Part shown: positions 1 through 6,592 of the stretch, one piece after another
How positions within the stretch are numbered: position 1 is the stretch's first letter
How the letters are laid out: each line of letters begins with the position of its first letter
Source of the DNA: DASWHX01 sp036397995
Lineage (GTDB): Bacteria > Bacteroidota > Bacteroidia > Cytophagales > Cyclobacteriaceae
Length of the DNA stretch: 19,485 bases
NCBI GenBank assembly: GCA_036397995.1
Contig: DASWHX010000147.1
Span: forward strand, 1 to 19,485
Direction of reading: 5' to 3'
The notes under the pieces: model-generated
What the model was told of the DNA's origin: nothing
Databases searched by the model: none
Seen by the model: the letters and a program-made list of their open reading frames with translations, nothing else
Position numbers and translations under genes: made by a program

Positions 1-300
1 GGCTTCAATGCCTGGTCCGGCAATTTGTTATGGGAAGAAAAATCGGCGGGGCGTCCATCTGAACTTAAAATTCTGAATGGCATCGTCTATTTCACAACCG
101 GCGGCGACGGCCGCCTGCACGCCTTGGATATTCAAACTGGCAAGCACATCTGGAAGCTGAAATGCCCCGACAAGAATTACGATCCGTCGTACCCGTTCAA
201 ATCCGACGGCGTGGCAGTATTCCAGGGCAAGAACGGCAAAAAAGGCAAAATCATCGCCAGTGGTTTTATAAACGCGTATTGCTATGAGGCGATCAGGTAA
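1..300 (+). CDS. PQQ-like beta-propeller protein, C-terminal end (partial)
   Basis: The reading frame is open from the first base, so the start lies outside the window; about 99 residues are visible before the TAA. Two blade-type repeats can be seen: an AWSGNLLWE strand at the very start and a later ALDIQTGKHIWKL strand. This LDxxTGxxxW pattern is the classic PQQ/quinoprotein-like beta-propeller repeat, also found in BamB-like proteins and in enzyme-independent propellers. No catalytic residue can be assigned from this fragment, so the role is open. By eye this stretch is richer in G+C (many GGC and GCC codons) than the DNA right after it. The next gene starts inside its last codons, so the two may be co-transcribed. 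Confidence 0.75.
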   Translation, partial: GFNAWSGNLLWEEKSAGRPSELKILNGIVYFTTGGDGRLHALDIQTGKHIWKLKCPDKNYDPSYPFKSDGVAVFQGKNGKKGKIIASGFINAYCYEAIR

Positions 301-1075
301 GAAATTTCCCAATGTATTAGGAGTTACCTTCCTGCTATCAGAATTGGTTTCTTGTGTTCCCAGGTATGGGCCGGCGCTACTTGGTTCGGATCTTCCATAT
401 ATGAATATGCCGGTTTTTGAAGACAGGACGGCCGCCGAAGTTTACATTTCAGCTAGCGCAACCAACTCCATGCTGGATCTGGGAAAAAATGGAAACAATA
501 ATTCTTACCAGTTATCAATTCATAACGGTCTGGCATTTAAAAACTTTAATACAGGCATGGGAATTTATGCGTACGCAGGAGGAGCACGCAATCTGAATGT
601 CTCAAGAAATATTCTCTACAACCCGACTGGATTTACCGATGATAAGAACTTTTATGGAGCCGGTGTGCGAGGTCAGATTAACTATGCCAAAACGTTGAAC
701 AAATTTATAATACGGGGAGGAGCCAAAGCCTCCGTTACTGCAGAATATGGAGATTACTTTCAATTCAGAAGAGTAGCCCAGGCGATGGAAGGAATTATTA
801 ACATGCGAAAGAAAAATTACTTTATTTCCTATGCAATTTTTGGTGAACTAAAAATTCCTTTTGAAAATAAAGAGAAGGAACACACCGGCCATATCGGCAT
901 TTATGCAGGTGTTATCTATTCCACAATGGACACCCCGCGTTTCAGTCAGTCATATCCTTCAATCGGCATCGTTTGTGATTACAAAAGATTTCATTTTTTG
1001 GTGTCAGCTCAGTTAACGATTTTGGATGACGCTTTTCTTGCAGCAACCATTACCTATTCTGTTATCAAAAAATAA
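284..1075 (+). CDS. Hypothetical exported or envelope protein
   Basis: I do not recognise this 263-residue protein. The N-terminus has a basic segment (RRSGKK), a moderately hydrophobic stretch and an LVSC sequence with the cysteine at residue 24, which fits a lipobox. A glutamate inside the hydrophobic stretch makes this signal peptide weak. The rest is rich in alternating polar and aromatic/hydrophobic residues with many Gly, Tyr and Asn, as expected of short beta strands of an outer-membrane barrel or a secreted beta protein. The ATG overlaps the upstream gene by 17 bases, which suggests co-transcription. The sequence is less GC-rich than the upstream fragment. Function unknown; the reading frame itself is well supported by its length and composition. 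Confidence 0.6.
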   Translation: MRRSGKKFPNVLGVTFLLSELVSCVPRYGPALLGSDLPYMNMPVFEDRTAAEVYISASATNSMLDLGKNGNNNSYQLSIHNGLAFKNFNTGMGIYAYAGGARNLNVSRNILYNPTGFTDDKNFYGAGVRGQINYAKTLNKFIIRGGAKASVTAEYGDYFQFRRVAQAMEGIINMRKKNYFISYAIFGELKIPFENKEKEHTGHIGIYAGVIYSTMDTPRFSQSYPSIGIVCDYKRFHFLVSAQLTILDDAFLAATITYSVIKK

Positions 1076-1121
1076 AGGAAGGGCGTTACGCCAAAGAAGT
1101 TAAATATTGGCAATTTCTCTC

Positions 1122-1129
1122 TACTTTAG
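1122..1129 (+). promoter_or_regulatory. Possible -7 promoter box for mtfA
   Basis: TACTTTAG matches the Bacteroidota -7 consensus TAnnTTTG at all but one conserved position and lies 17 bases before the mtfA-like ATG. No convincing -33 TTTG is seen at the usual distance, so this is a weak call. Confidence 0.3.
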
Positions 1130-1146
1130 AGACCAAACCACGCATC

Positions 1147-1914
1147 ATGATTGCCGGCTTTGCTGCCATTGCCATTGTTCTTCTTGCCATCTGGATTAAA
1201 ATCCGCTACTTAGATTACCGCTTTTACACTCCAATAATTCTTCCGCTAAAATCAAAGTTCAAAAAACCTCTGCAACAATATTTTCCCTACTACCAGGGGT
1301 TAAATGAAAAAGAGAAAAGAGATTTTGAACGGCGGGTTCAGTATTTCATTGATGTGAAAGAATTTTATCCAAGAAACATGGAAGCGGTTACTGATGAAAT
1401 GAAAGCGTTAATTTCTGCTTCAGCAATTCAGCTGACTTTCGGATTGCCAAATATTTTTCTAGCCCACTTCAAAAGAATCCTGATTTACCCGGATACATTT
1501 TTTTCCACCACCAATCAGCAAATGCACAAAGGCGAAGTGAATCCTGGTCACCGTATAATCGTCGTTTCCTGGAATAACTTTGTTTCCGGGTACATCGAAC
1601 TGGATGGAATTAACCTCGGATTGCATGAGATGGCACATGCTCTGCATTTGGAAAACAGGATTATGAATAATGAATATGGCTTTTTTGACGAAGCTTACAT
1701 AGAGAAGTGGAACCAATTATCCGGGCTGGAAATTGAGAAAATCAGGAAAAATAAAAATCATTTCTTCCGGGAATACGCGGGCAACGACATGGAAGAATTT
1801 TTTGCTGTAGCCGTGGAGTATTTTTTCGAAACCCCTAAGGCGTTTAAAGAAAATTTGCCTGAACTTTATGATTCACTTTCAAAATTATTAAATCAGGATC
1901 CTGCAAGCTTATGA
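1147..1914 (+). CDS. mtfA: Zinc-dependent peptidase, MtfA/M90 family
   Basis: The 255-residue protein starts with one hydrophobic segment (about residues 2-17), suggesting a membrane anchor. The metallopeptidase motif HEMAH is at residues 160-164, followed by EEFFAVAVE with Glu224 as the likely third zinc ligand. This arrangement and the length fit the M90/DUF980 family, whose E. coli member MtfA binds the glucose regulator Mlc and acts as an aminopeptidase. The N-terminal anchor is an addition relative to the soluble E. coli protein. The regulator Mlc need not exist here, so its target is unknown. The TGA overlaps the dgt start in an ATGA, implying coupled translation with the dGTPase gene; no functional link between the two is obvious. 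Confidence 0.85.
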   Translation: MIAGFAAIAIVLLAIWIKIRYLDYRFYTPIILPLKSKFKKPLQQYFPYYQGLNEKEKRDFERRVQYFIDVKEFYPRNMEAVTDEMKALISASAIQLTFGLPNIFLAHFKRILIYPDTFFSTTNQQMHKGEVNPGHRIIVVSWNNFVSGYIELDGINLGLHEMAHALHLENRIMNNEYGFFDEAYIEKWNQLSGLEIEKIRKNKNHFFREYAGNDMEEFFAVAVEYFFETPKAFKENLPELYDSLSKLLNQDPASL

Positions 1915-3266
1915 TGAATTGGGTTCAACTTCTTTCTCCGGCGCGGTCAATTGAAGAGGTGCAAAATACTTCAGCCTCAGATAACCTGGCCCGTACTGTA
2001 TTCGAGCAGGATTTCGACCGTATTATTTTTTCACACCCCTTCCGCAGATTGCAAGACAAGACCCAGGTATTTCCGTTACCGGATAAAGATTTTGTTCACA
2101 CCCGGTTAACTCACAGCCTGGAAGTTTCAAGTGTCGGAAGGTCGCTGGGTAGGAAAGCAGGGGTTGCAATTTGCGACCGTCACGGGGAATTGCGGCAACA
2201 AGGGTATTCAGAGTTTGATCTCGGTGCCATAACCGCCGCAGCATCGCTTGCCCATGATCTGGGGAATCCACCGTTTGGACATTCGGGGGAAGATGCCATT
2301 TCAGAGTTTTTTACAACCCACAATACCGGGTTATCTTTTAAAGACAAAGTTTCCGGTGAGGAGTGGTCAGACCTTATCAAGTTTGAAGGTAATGCCCAGG
2401 GTTTTCGTATAATTACTCGCAAAGAACTTGGATTGAAATTAACATTCGCTACGCTTGGCGCATTTACCAAATACCCAAGACCTTCATTGATCTCAAAAAC
2501 CGAGGAAAGTAGAAAAAGCCAGAGGAAATTTGGATTTTATTCTTCGGAAGTGAATAAGTTTGAAAACATTGCCAAAACACTTGGATTAATAAGAAGTGAT
2601 GCTCAAATCTGGAGAAGGCACCCGCTTGCTTTCCTGGTGGAAGCAGCAGATGATATTTGCTATCAGATTATTGATTTGGAAGATGGCTGTAGACTGGGTT
2701 TGGTAAGCTATGAGAATACAGAAGAATTGCTGGCCAAAATTCTTGGAGATAAAATCGATAAGGCTAAACTTAATCGCAAGGCAACCATTGAAGAGAAAGT
2801 AGGTACGTTGCGGGCATTGACAATTGGAACACTGATTGATCAGTGCTCCGAATGTTTTCTTGATAATGAATCTAAAATTCTTGAAGGCGATTTTGATACG
2901 GCATTGACAAAGCAGATACCCTCCGCGAGCGCCCTGGAAACAATCGCTGATTTGTCTCTAGAAAAAATCTACAAGTCACAGGTGGTTATAGAAATTGAAG
3001 CGGCGGGCTTCGAGGTTTTGCCCGGCTTGCTGGATGCGTTTACCAGCGCGGCCTGGTCGCAAAATCATCATCAGAATTTTACCCAAAAACACAAAGCAAT
3101 TCTAAGATTATTGCCCGGCGATATCACTGCCGCGCTAAGCAATTCCGGGAAAGATACTTATACCATTCTGCGGAATATTCTGGACTTTGTGAGCGGCCTC
3201 ACCGACAAGCACGCGTTGAATCTTTTCAGGCAAATAAAAGGAATCTCGCTGCCTAAATTCGGGTAG
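1911..3266 (+). CDS. dgt: Deoxyguanosinetriphosphate triphosphohydrolase (dGTPase)
   Basis: HD-domain enzyme of 451 residues that hydrolyses dGTP to deoxyguanosine and triphosphate, or a close dNTPase relative, and so shapes the dNTP pool. Visible motifs are FRRLQDKTQVFP (44-55), LTHSLE with metal ligand His68, AHDLGNPPFGHSGE with His115-Asp116 and His124, EGNAQGFR (159-166), and EAADDICY with Asp247/Asp248. This is the full motif set of the family in the right order, at a usual length. The start is either ATG 1911 or the adjacent ATG 1914; the first overlaps the mtfA stop in an ATGA. Substrate preference (dGTP only or a broader dNTP range with activation) cannot be read from sequence. Confidence 0.93.
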   Translation: MMNWVQLLSPARSIEEVQNTSASDNLARTVFEQDFDRIIFSHPFRRLQDKTQVFPLPDKDFVHTRLTHSLEVSSVGRSLGRKAGVAICDRHGELRQQGYSEFDLGAITAAASLAHDLGNPPFGHSGEDAISEFFTTHNTGLSFKDKVSGEEWSDLIKFEGNAQGFRIITRKELGLKLTFATLGAFTKYPRPSLISKTEESRKSQRKFGFYSSEVNKFENIAKTLGLIRSDAQIWRRHPLAFLVEAADDICYQIIDLEDGCRLGLVSYENTEELLAKILGDKIDKAKLNRKATIEEKVGTLRALTIGTLIDQCSECFLDNESKILEGDFDTALTKQIPSASALETIADLSLEKIYKSQVVIEIEAAGFEVLPGLLDAFTSAAWSQNHHQNFTQKHKAILRLLPGDITAALSNSGKDTYTILRNILDFVSGLTDKHALNLFRQIKGISLPKFG

Positions 3267-3289
3267 TTGATAGATATAGGAGAATCAGA

Positions 3290-3325
3290 ATGAAGATATT
3301 CGACCTTCAGTTTTTACCATTCTAA
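3290..3325 (+). other. Eleven-codon ORF with a good ribosome binding site
   Basis: An ATG at 3290 follows an AGGAG at 3279-3283 (6 bases apart), a strong Shine-Dalgarno for this window, but the frame stops after 11 codons (MKIFDLQFLPF). Its TAA overlaps the stop of the minus-strand transposase. It may be the remnant of a gene cut by insertion of the transposase unit, or chance. It may not be translated. Confidence 0.25.
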
Positions 3326-3774
3326 TCAAATAAATATTTCTCATCAAAAGGTATGTTAAATTTCATCATCAAATCAATGTATTCTTCCCGAAAAGTTTTT
3401 TTCCGGTGATGCTTCTCCTGATTCAAAATATAGTTGTACACTTTGCTTATGTGAGAATGCGAGTAGGAGAAAGCTCCGTAGCCTTCCTGCCACGAAAATT
3501 TTCCAGGCACCAGTTTACTCTTATTGATAAAGTTGGAGGAATTATTCTTAATGTCCCTAACCAAATCGGAAATTGAAATTGAGGGTTTCAAACCAATAAA
3601 CACATGGATGTGGTCAGCCATTCCATTAACGATAATAGCTTTCTGATTTTTATTTCTGATGATTCCTGAAATATACTCATTCAACTGTTGCTTCCAGGAT
3701 TTTGCAATTAGTTTTTCCCTACCTTTAACTGCAAAAACAATTTGAATATACAATTGCGTAAATGTGCCAGCCAT
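3322..3774 (-). CDS. REP-associated / IS200-like Y1 transposase (RAYT)
   Basis: Single-strand DNA transposase of the Y1 HUH superfamily, 150 residues from the ATG at 3774 (a GTG three codons earlier, at 3783, also keeps the frame). The ATG is preferred because it matches the usual MAGTFTQLYIQ start and has an AAGGGG 9-10 bases upstream. The HUH pair is His55-Ile-His57 within MADHIHVF. The catalytic tyrosine is probably Tyr115 in VYNYILNQ, and WQEGYGAFSYS lies at 95-105. Such enzymes nick single-stranded DNA at palindromic ends; the RAYT subgroup moves or maintains short non-autonomous repeats and is usually a single-copy domesticated gene. Here its leader and the flank carry CCGAAGG palindromes. 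No tnpB/accessory gene accompanies it. The gene appears intact. Confidence 0.88.
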   Translation of the reverse strand: MAGTFTQLYIQIVFAVKGREKLIAKSWKQQLNEYISGIIRNKNQKAIIVNGMADHIHVFIGLKPSISISDLVRDIKNNSSNFINKSKLVPGKFSWQEGYGAFSYSHSHISKVYNYILNQEKHHRKKTFREEYIDLMMKFNIPFDEKYLFD

Positions 3775-3781
3775 AACTATC

Positions 3782-3794
3782 ACCCCTTCGGGGT
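3782..3794 (-). repeat. Palindrome in the transposase leader, next to its start
   Basis: ACCCCTTCGGGGT forms a 5-bp stem with a 3-base loop. On the minus strand the distal arm supplies the AAGGGG ribosome binding site of the transposase, so folding would bury it. Confidence 0.7.
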
Positions 3795-3830
3795 TTGTAG
3801 GTTTTTGATTTATATAATTATAGTATTACC

Positions 3831-3843
3831 ATCCCTTCGGGAT
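3831..3843 (-). repeat. Second CCGAAGGG palindrome in the transposase leader
   Basis: ATCCCTTCGGGAT is a palindrome with 5-bp arms of the same type as the array to its right, in opposite orientation. On the minus strand it reads ATCCCGAAGGGATGG and is followed by TAATACTATAA, resembling the downstream part of the array unit. It therefore faces the array as one arm of a large inverted repeat. Confidence 0.75.
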
Positions 3844-3852
3844 TTCAGAATG

Positions 3853-3860
3853 CAAAAATA
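3853..3860 (-). promoter_or_regulatory. Possible -7 promoter box for the transposase
   Basis: On the minus strand the bases read TATTTTTG, a perfect match to TAnnTTTG. A transcript starting just downstream would have a leader of about 70 bases containing both CCGAAGG hairpins. No clear -33 box is seen, so this is tentative. Confidence 0.4.
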
Positions 3861-3870
3861 AATAAAGGAT

Positions 3871-4080
3871 CAAGAAAATCCCGAAGGGATGGAAGTATTA
3901 TAGGCCAAGAAATTCCGAAGGGATGAAAGAATTATAGGATGAAAGTATTATAGGGATGAAAGAATTATAGGATGAAAGAATTATAGGGATGAAAGTATTA
4001 CAAGGATGAAAGCATTATAGGCCAAGAAATCCCGAAGAATTAAAGTATTATAGCCAAAAAAATCCCAAAGGGGCGAAAGC
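3871..4080 (+). repeat. Degenerate tandem repeat array built from a CCGAAGGGATG unit
   Basis: Full-type units start at 3871, 3903 and 4020, and a decayed one at about 4053. The unit has the form GGCCAAGAAATCCCGAAGG, then GATGAAAGTATTATA, about 34 bases. Between 3921 and 4019 the array shrinks to a 16-17 base sub-unit, GGATGAAAG(T/A/C)ATTATA, present six times in a row (3921, 3937, 3954, 3970, 3987, 4004); the first is the tail of the second full unit. All share orientation. The full unit contains the same palindrome (ATCCCGAAGGGAT) as the transposase leader. It has no spacers of constant unique sequence, so it is not CRISPR. The last unit ends about 28 bases before the promoter box of the next gene. 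Confidence 0.85.
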
Positions 4081-4107
4081 AGCGATTCCCTATTACTCTA
4101 AAATCAT

Positions 4108-4115
4108 TACCTTTG
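4108..4115 (+). promoter_or_regulatory. -7 promoter box of the MMPL-ileS-lspA group
   Basis: TACCTTTG is a perfect TAnnTTTG box, identical to the one before ribH. It lies 27 bases before the ATG at 4143 and just after the repeat array. A second weaker match, TATTTTCG, follows at 4122-4129. The -33 element is not obvious. Confidence 0.6.
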
Positions 4116-4142
4116 TGGTCTTATTTTCGACCCTATCCCTTG

Positions 4143-6581
4143 ATGTGGACCCAATTATCTCATACTATAATTAAGTACAGGCTTATCTTTGTGATAATCC
4201 TCGCACTTATTACTGCATTTATGGGATATAAAGCCAGGGACATTGAATGGAGCTACGATTTGGCCAAAGTTGTTCCGGAAGATGACCGGGATATGCAAGT
4301 CTTTTCAGACTTTAAAGAACTTTTTGGTGAAGACGGGAACCTGGTAGCGATAGGTTTGAAAGACAGCGCCATTTACGAAGTTGAGAATTTTAACCGGTTC
4401 CGGATGCTTTCTGAAGAAGTTGCAAAACTTGCCGGAATCAAAGAAGTGGTATCATTACCACTAATCATGCGATTGCAGCGAGACGAGGGAATAAAAGAAT
4501 TCAGGTTGGAACCCATCTTTCCTGAATATATTAATACTCAGCCAGAGCTCGACAGCTTGCTTGCTGTTGCATTGGATCAAAAATTTTATTCCGGTCAGCT
4601 TATCAATGAAGACAACGGGGCAGTTCTTTTACTTATCGGAATTGATAAGGATGTTCTGAATACCGAATACAGAATCCAATTGACACAGGATATTATTAGT
4701 ATCGGTGATATCTTCAGCAACAGAACAGGTATAGAATTGCATTATGCCGGGCTTCCATTTGTGAGATCGGTAATTGCCGGCGGCGTAAAAAAAGAGATGC
4801 TCATGTTCATCATCTTTTCCGTAGTAATTACCGGATTGATTATGCTCATGTTCTTCCGCTCATTTTACGCAGTCATTTTTCCGCTAACAATTATTGGAGT
4901 TGTTGTGGTCTGGGTGCTGGGAACCCTGGTTTTGTTTGGGTATAAAATTACCATACTCGCAGGTCTGATACCTCCCGTAATTGTGGTTATAGGTATTCCT
5001 AACAGTATCTATCTTTTGAATAAGTATCACCAGGAATTCCTTAAACACGGAAACAAAGTGATGGCCATAAGCAGGGTAACCCGCAAAATTGGTTTTACAA
5101 CACTGATGACTAATTTTACTACAGCCATTGGATTCCTGGTCCTGGGATTTACAGATATTATTATCCTAAAAGAATTTGGAATTGTGGCTGGAATCAATAT
5201 CATGGCTACATTCCTGGTTTCCATTATTCTGATTCCCAGTGTTTTTTCATGGCTCCCACCTCCTTCCAGGAGGCAAATGCGCCACTTGGAGTTTAAACCG
5301 TTAGGAGCGGCTCTGCACAGTCTGGATTTGCTGGTTCACCGCAATAAATACCGGATATTTCTGGTTACATCAGTTATCGTGGTGATCTCGGCAATCGGAA
5401 TTAACAAGGTACACTCAATTTCGTATATGGTCGATGATATTCCTGCTGAGAGCCAGGTAAGAAAAGACTTAACTTTTTTTGAAAATAACTTCAGTGGCAT
5501 CATGCCTCTTGAAATAGTCGTCGACCTTGGACAGCGGCGTGGAATCACAAATATCAGGAATCTTCAAAAACTGGAGGAATTTGAAAGATTTCTTGATTCG
5601 CAGGAAGATATTTCAAAGCCAGTTTCAATTGTGAGCTTTGTGAAAGCTGCACGCCAGGCCTATTATAACAACAATCCTTCCTATTACGATTTGCCGAATA
5701 ACAGGGATAGGGCATTTATACTCCGGTACTTCAGAAATCAAGGCGATAGTTCTGGAATATTAAAGTCTTTCGTTGATACAACCGGCCAGATAGTTCGAAT
5801 TTCTATGAAGATAGCCGATATAGGTTCAACCAGGATGGACTCGCTGGTAAACCAGGTTATAGAACCGGAAAAAGAAAGAATATTTGCCGGCACGGAAATT
5901 ACGGCCAAAGTTACCGGCACCACACCCTTATTTATTAAAGGAAATAAATTCCTGATTGAAAATTTGAAATTTAGCTTCCTGCTTGCATTTGTGCTTATTT
6001 CATTAATAATGGCGGCTCTGTTTCTGAATTGGAAAATGATTACTATTTCACTTATTCCCAATATTATTCCACTCATGATAACCGCGGCAATCATGGGCTA
6101 TTTCAATATTCCGCTTAAGCCGAGTACGGCTATTGTATTTAGTATTACTTTCGGAATTTCAGTTGATTATTCCATTCACTTTCTGGCTAAATACAGGCAA
6201 GAGTTATTTGCCAACAAATTTTTTGTTCCTGTTGCCGTAAGTAAAAGCCTGATGGAGACAGGGACGTCGATGATTTATACTTCGGTAGTATTATTTGCAG
6301 GCTTTGTCATTTTTGTGGCATCTGATTTTGGCGGAACGGTAGCCTTGGGAATCTTAACCTCAACCACGCTGTTTATTGCCATGATTGCTAATCTCGTTGT
6401 TTTGCCGAGTTTACTTCTTGCTTTCGACAGCGGTAAACGCAGGAAAGATTCCCATCCATTAATCGAGCAGTACGAAGAATTTTATAATGAAGATGAAGAT
6501 GAAGAAATTGATCTGGGTAGAATATCAATTGAAGTAAATGGAATGGATTCCGAGGCTGCTAAAAAAGAAGATAAGGTTTGA
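4143..6581 (+). CDS. RND superfamily (MMPL-type) membrane transporter
   Basis: Large inner-membrane protein of about 812 residues with the RND two-fold layout. A first helix (about 13-29) is followed by a soluble domain with the EDDRDMQVFSDFKELFGEDG segment, then helices beginning near residue 219. A second half repeats this: one helix, a soluble domain, then five helices. The half-length soluble domains and lack of an adaptor gene point to the MMPL/HpnN-like branch, which moves lipids or hydrophobic compounds, rather than to a tripartite drug pump. Substrate unknown. The tail is highly acidic (EDEDEE). A TTG ten codons earlier is open but lies inside the promoter box, so ATG 4143 is chosen. 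ileS follows 11 bases after the stop. Confidence 0.85.
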   Translation: MWTQLSHTIIKYRLIFVIILALITAFMGYKARDIEWSYDLAKVVPEDDRDMQVFSDFKELFGEDGNLVAIGLKDSAIYEVENFNRFRMLSEEVAKLAGIKEVVSLPLIMRLQRDEGIKEFRLEPIFPEYINTQPELDSLLAVALDQKFYSGQLINEDNGAVLLLIGIDKDVLNTEYRIQLTQDIISIGDIFSNRTGIELHYAGLPFVRSVIAGGVKKEMLMFIIFSVVITGLIMLMFFRSFYAVIFPLTIIGVVVVWVLGTLVLFGYKITILAGLIPPVIVVIGIPNSIYLLNKYHQEFLKHGNKVMAISRVTRKIGFTTLMTNFTTAIGFLVLGFTDIIILKEFGIVAGINIMATFLVSIILIPSVFSWLPPPSRRQMRHLEFKPLGAALHSLDLLVHRNKYRIFLVTSVIVVISAIGINKVHSISYMVDDIPAESQVRKDLTFFENNFSGIMPLEIVVDLGQRRGITNIRNLQKLEEFERFLDSQEDISKPVSIVSFVKAARQAYYNNNPSYYDLPNNRDRAFILRYFRNQGDSSGILKSFVDTTGQIVRISMKIADIGSTRMDSLVNQVIEPEKERIFAGTEITAKVTGTTPLFIKGNKFLIENLKFSFLLAFVLISLIMAALFLNWKMITISLIPNIIPLMITAAIMGYFNIPLKPSTAIVFSITFGISVDYSIHFLAKYRQELFANKFFVPVAVSKSLMETGTSMIYTSVVLFAGFVIFVASDFGGTVALGILTSTTLFIAMIANLVVLPSLLLAFDSGKRRKDSHPLIEQYEEFYNEDEDEEIDLGRISIEVNGMDSEAAKKEDKV

Positions 6582-6592
6582 ATTTACCTGCC

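Noticed and set aside
1082..1092. Terminator after the envelope gene
   Set aside because: GGCG-TTA-CGCC is a short 4-bp stem and no T run follows on the plus strand.
3871..4080. CRISPR array
   Set aside because: Repeats are tandem with no unique spacers of constant size, units shrink to 16-17 bases, and there are no cas genes; the palindrome matches the neighbouring transposase leader.
4113..4142. TTG start for the MMPL transporter, ten codons upstream
   Set aside because: The TTG is part of the TACCTTTG promoter box, so it would not be in the transcript; ATG 4143 fits the family better.
6578..6592. TTG start for ileS
   Set aside because: It overlaps the upstream stop and adds five residues not expected in the family; ATG 6593 gives a typical MSKSQKYQEY start.
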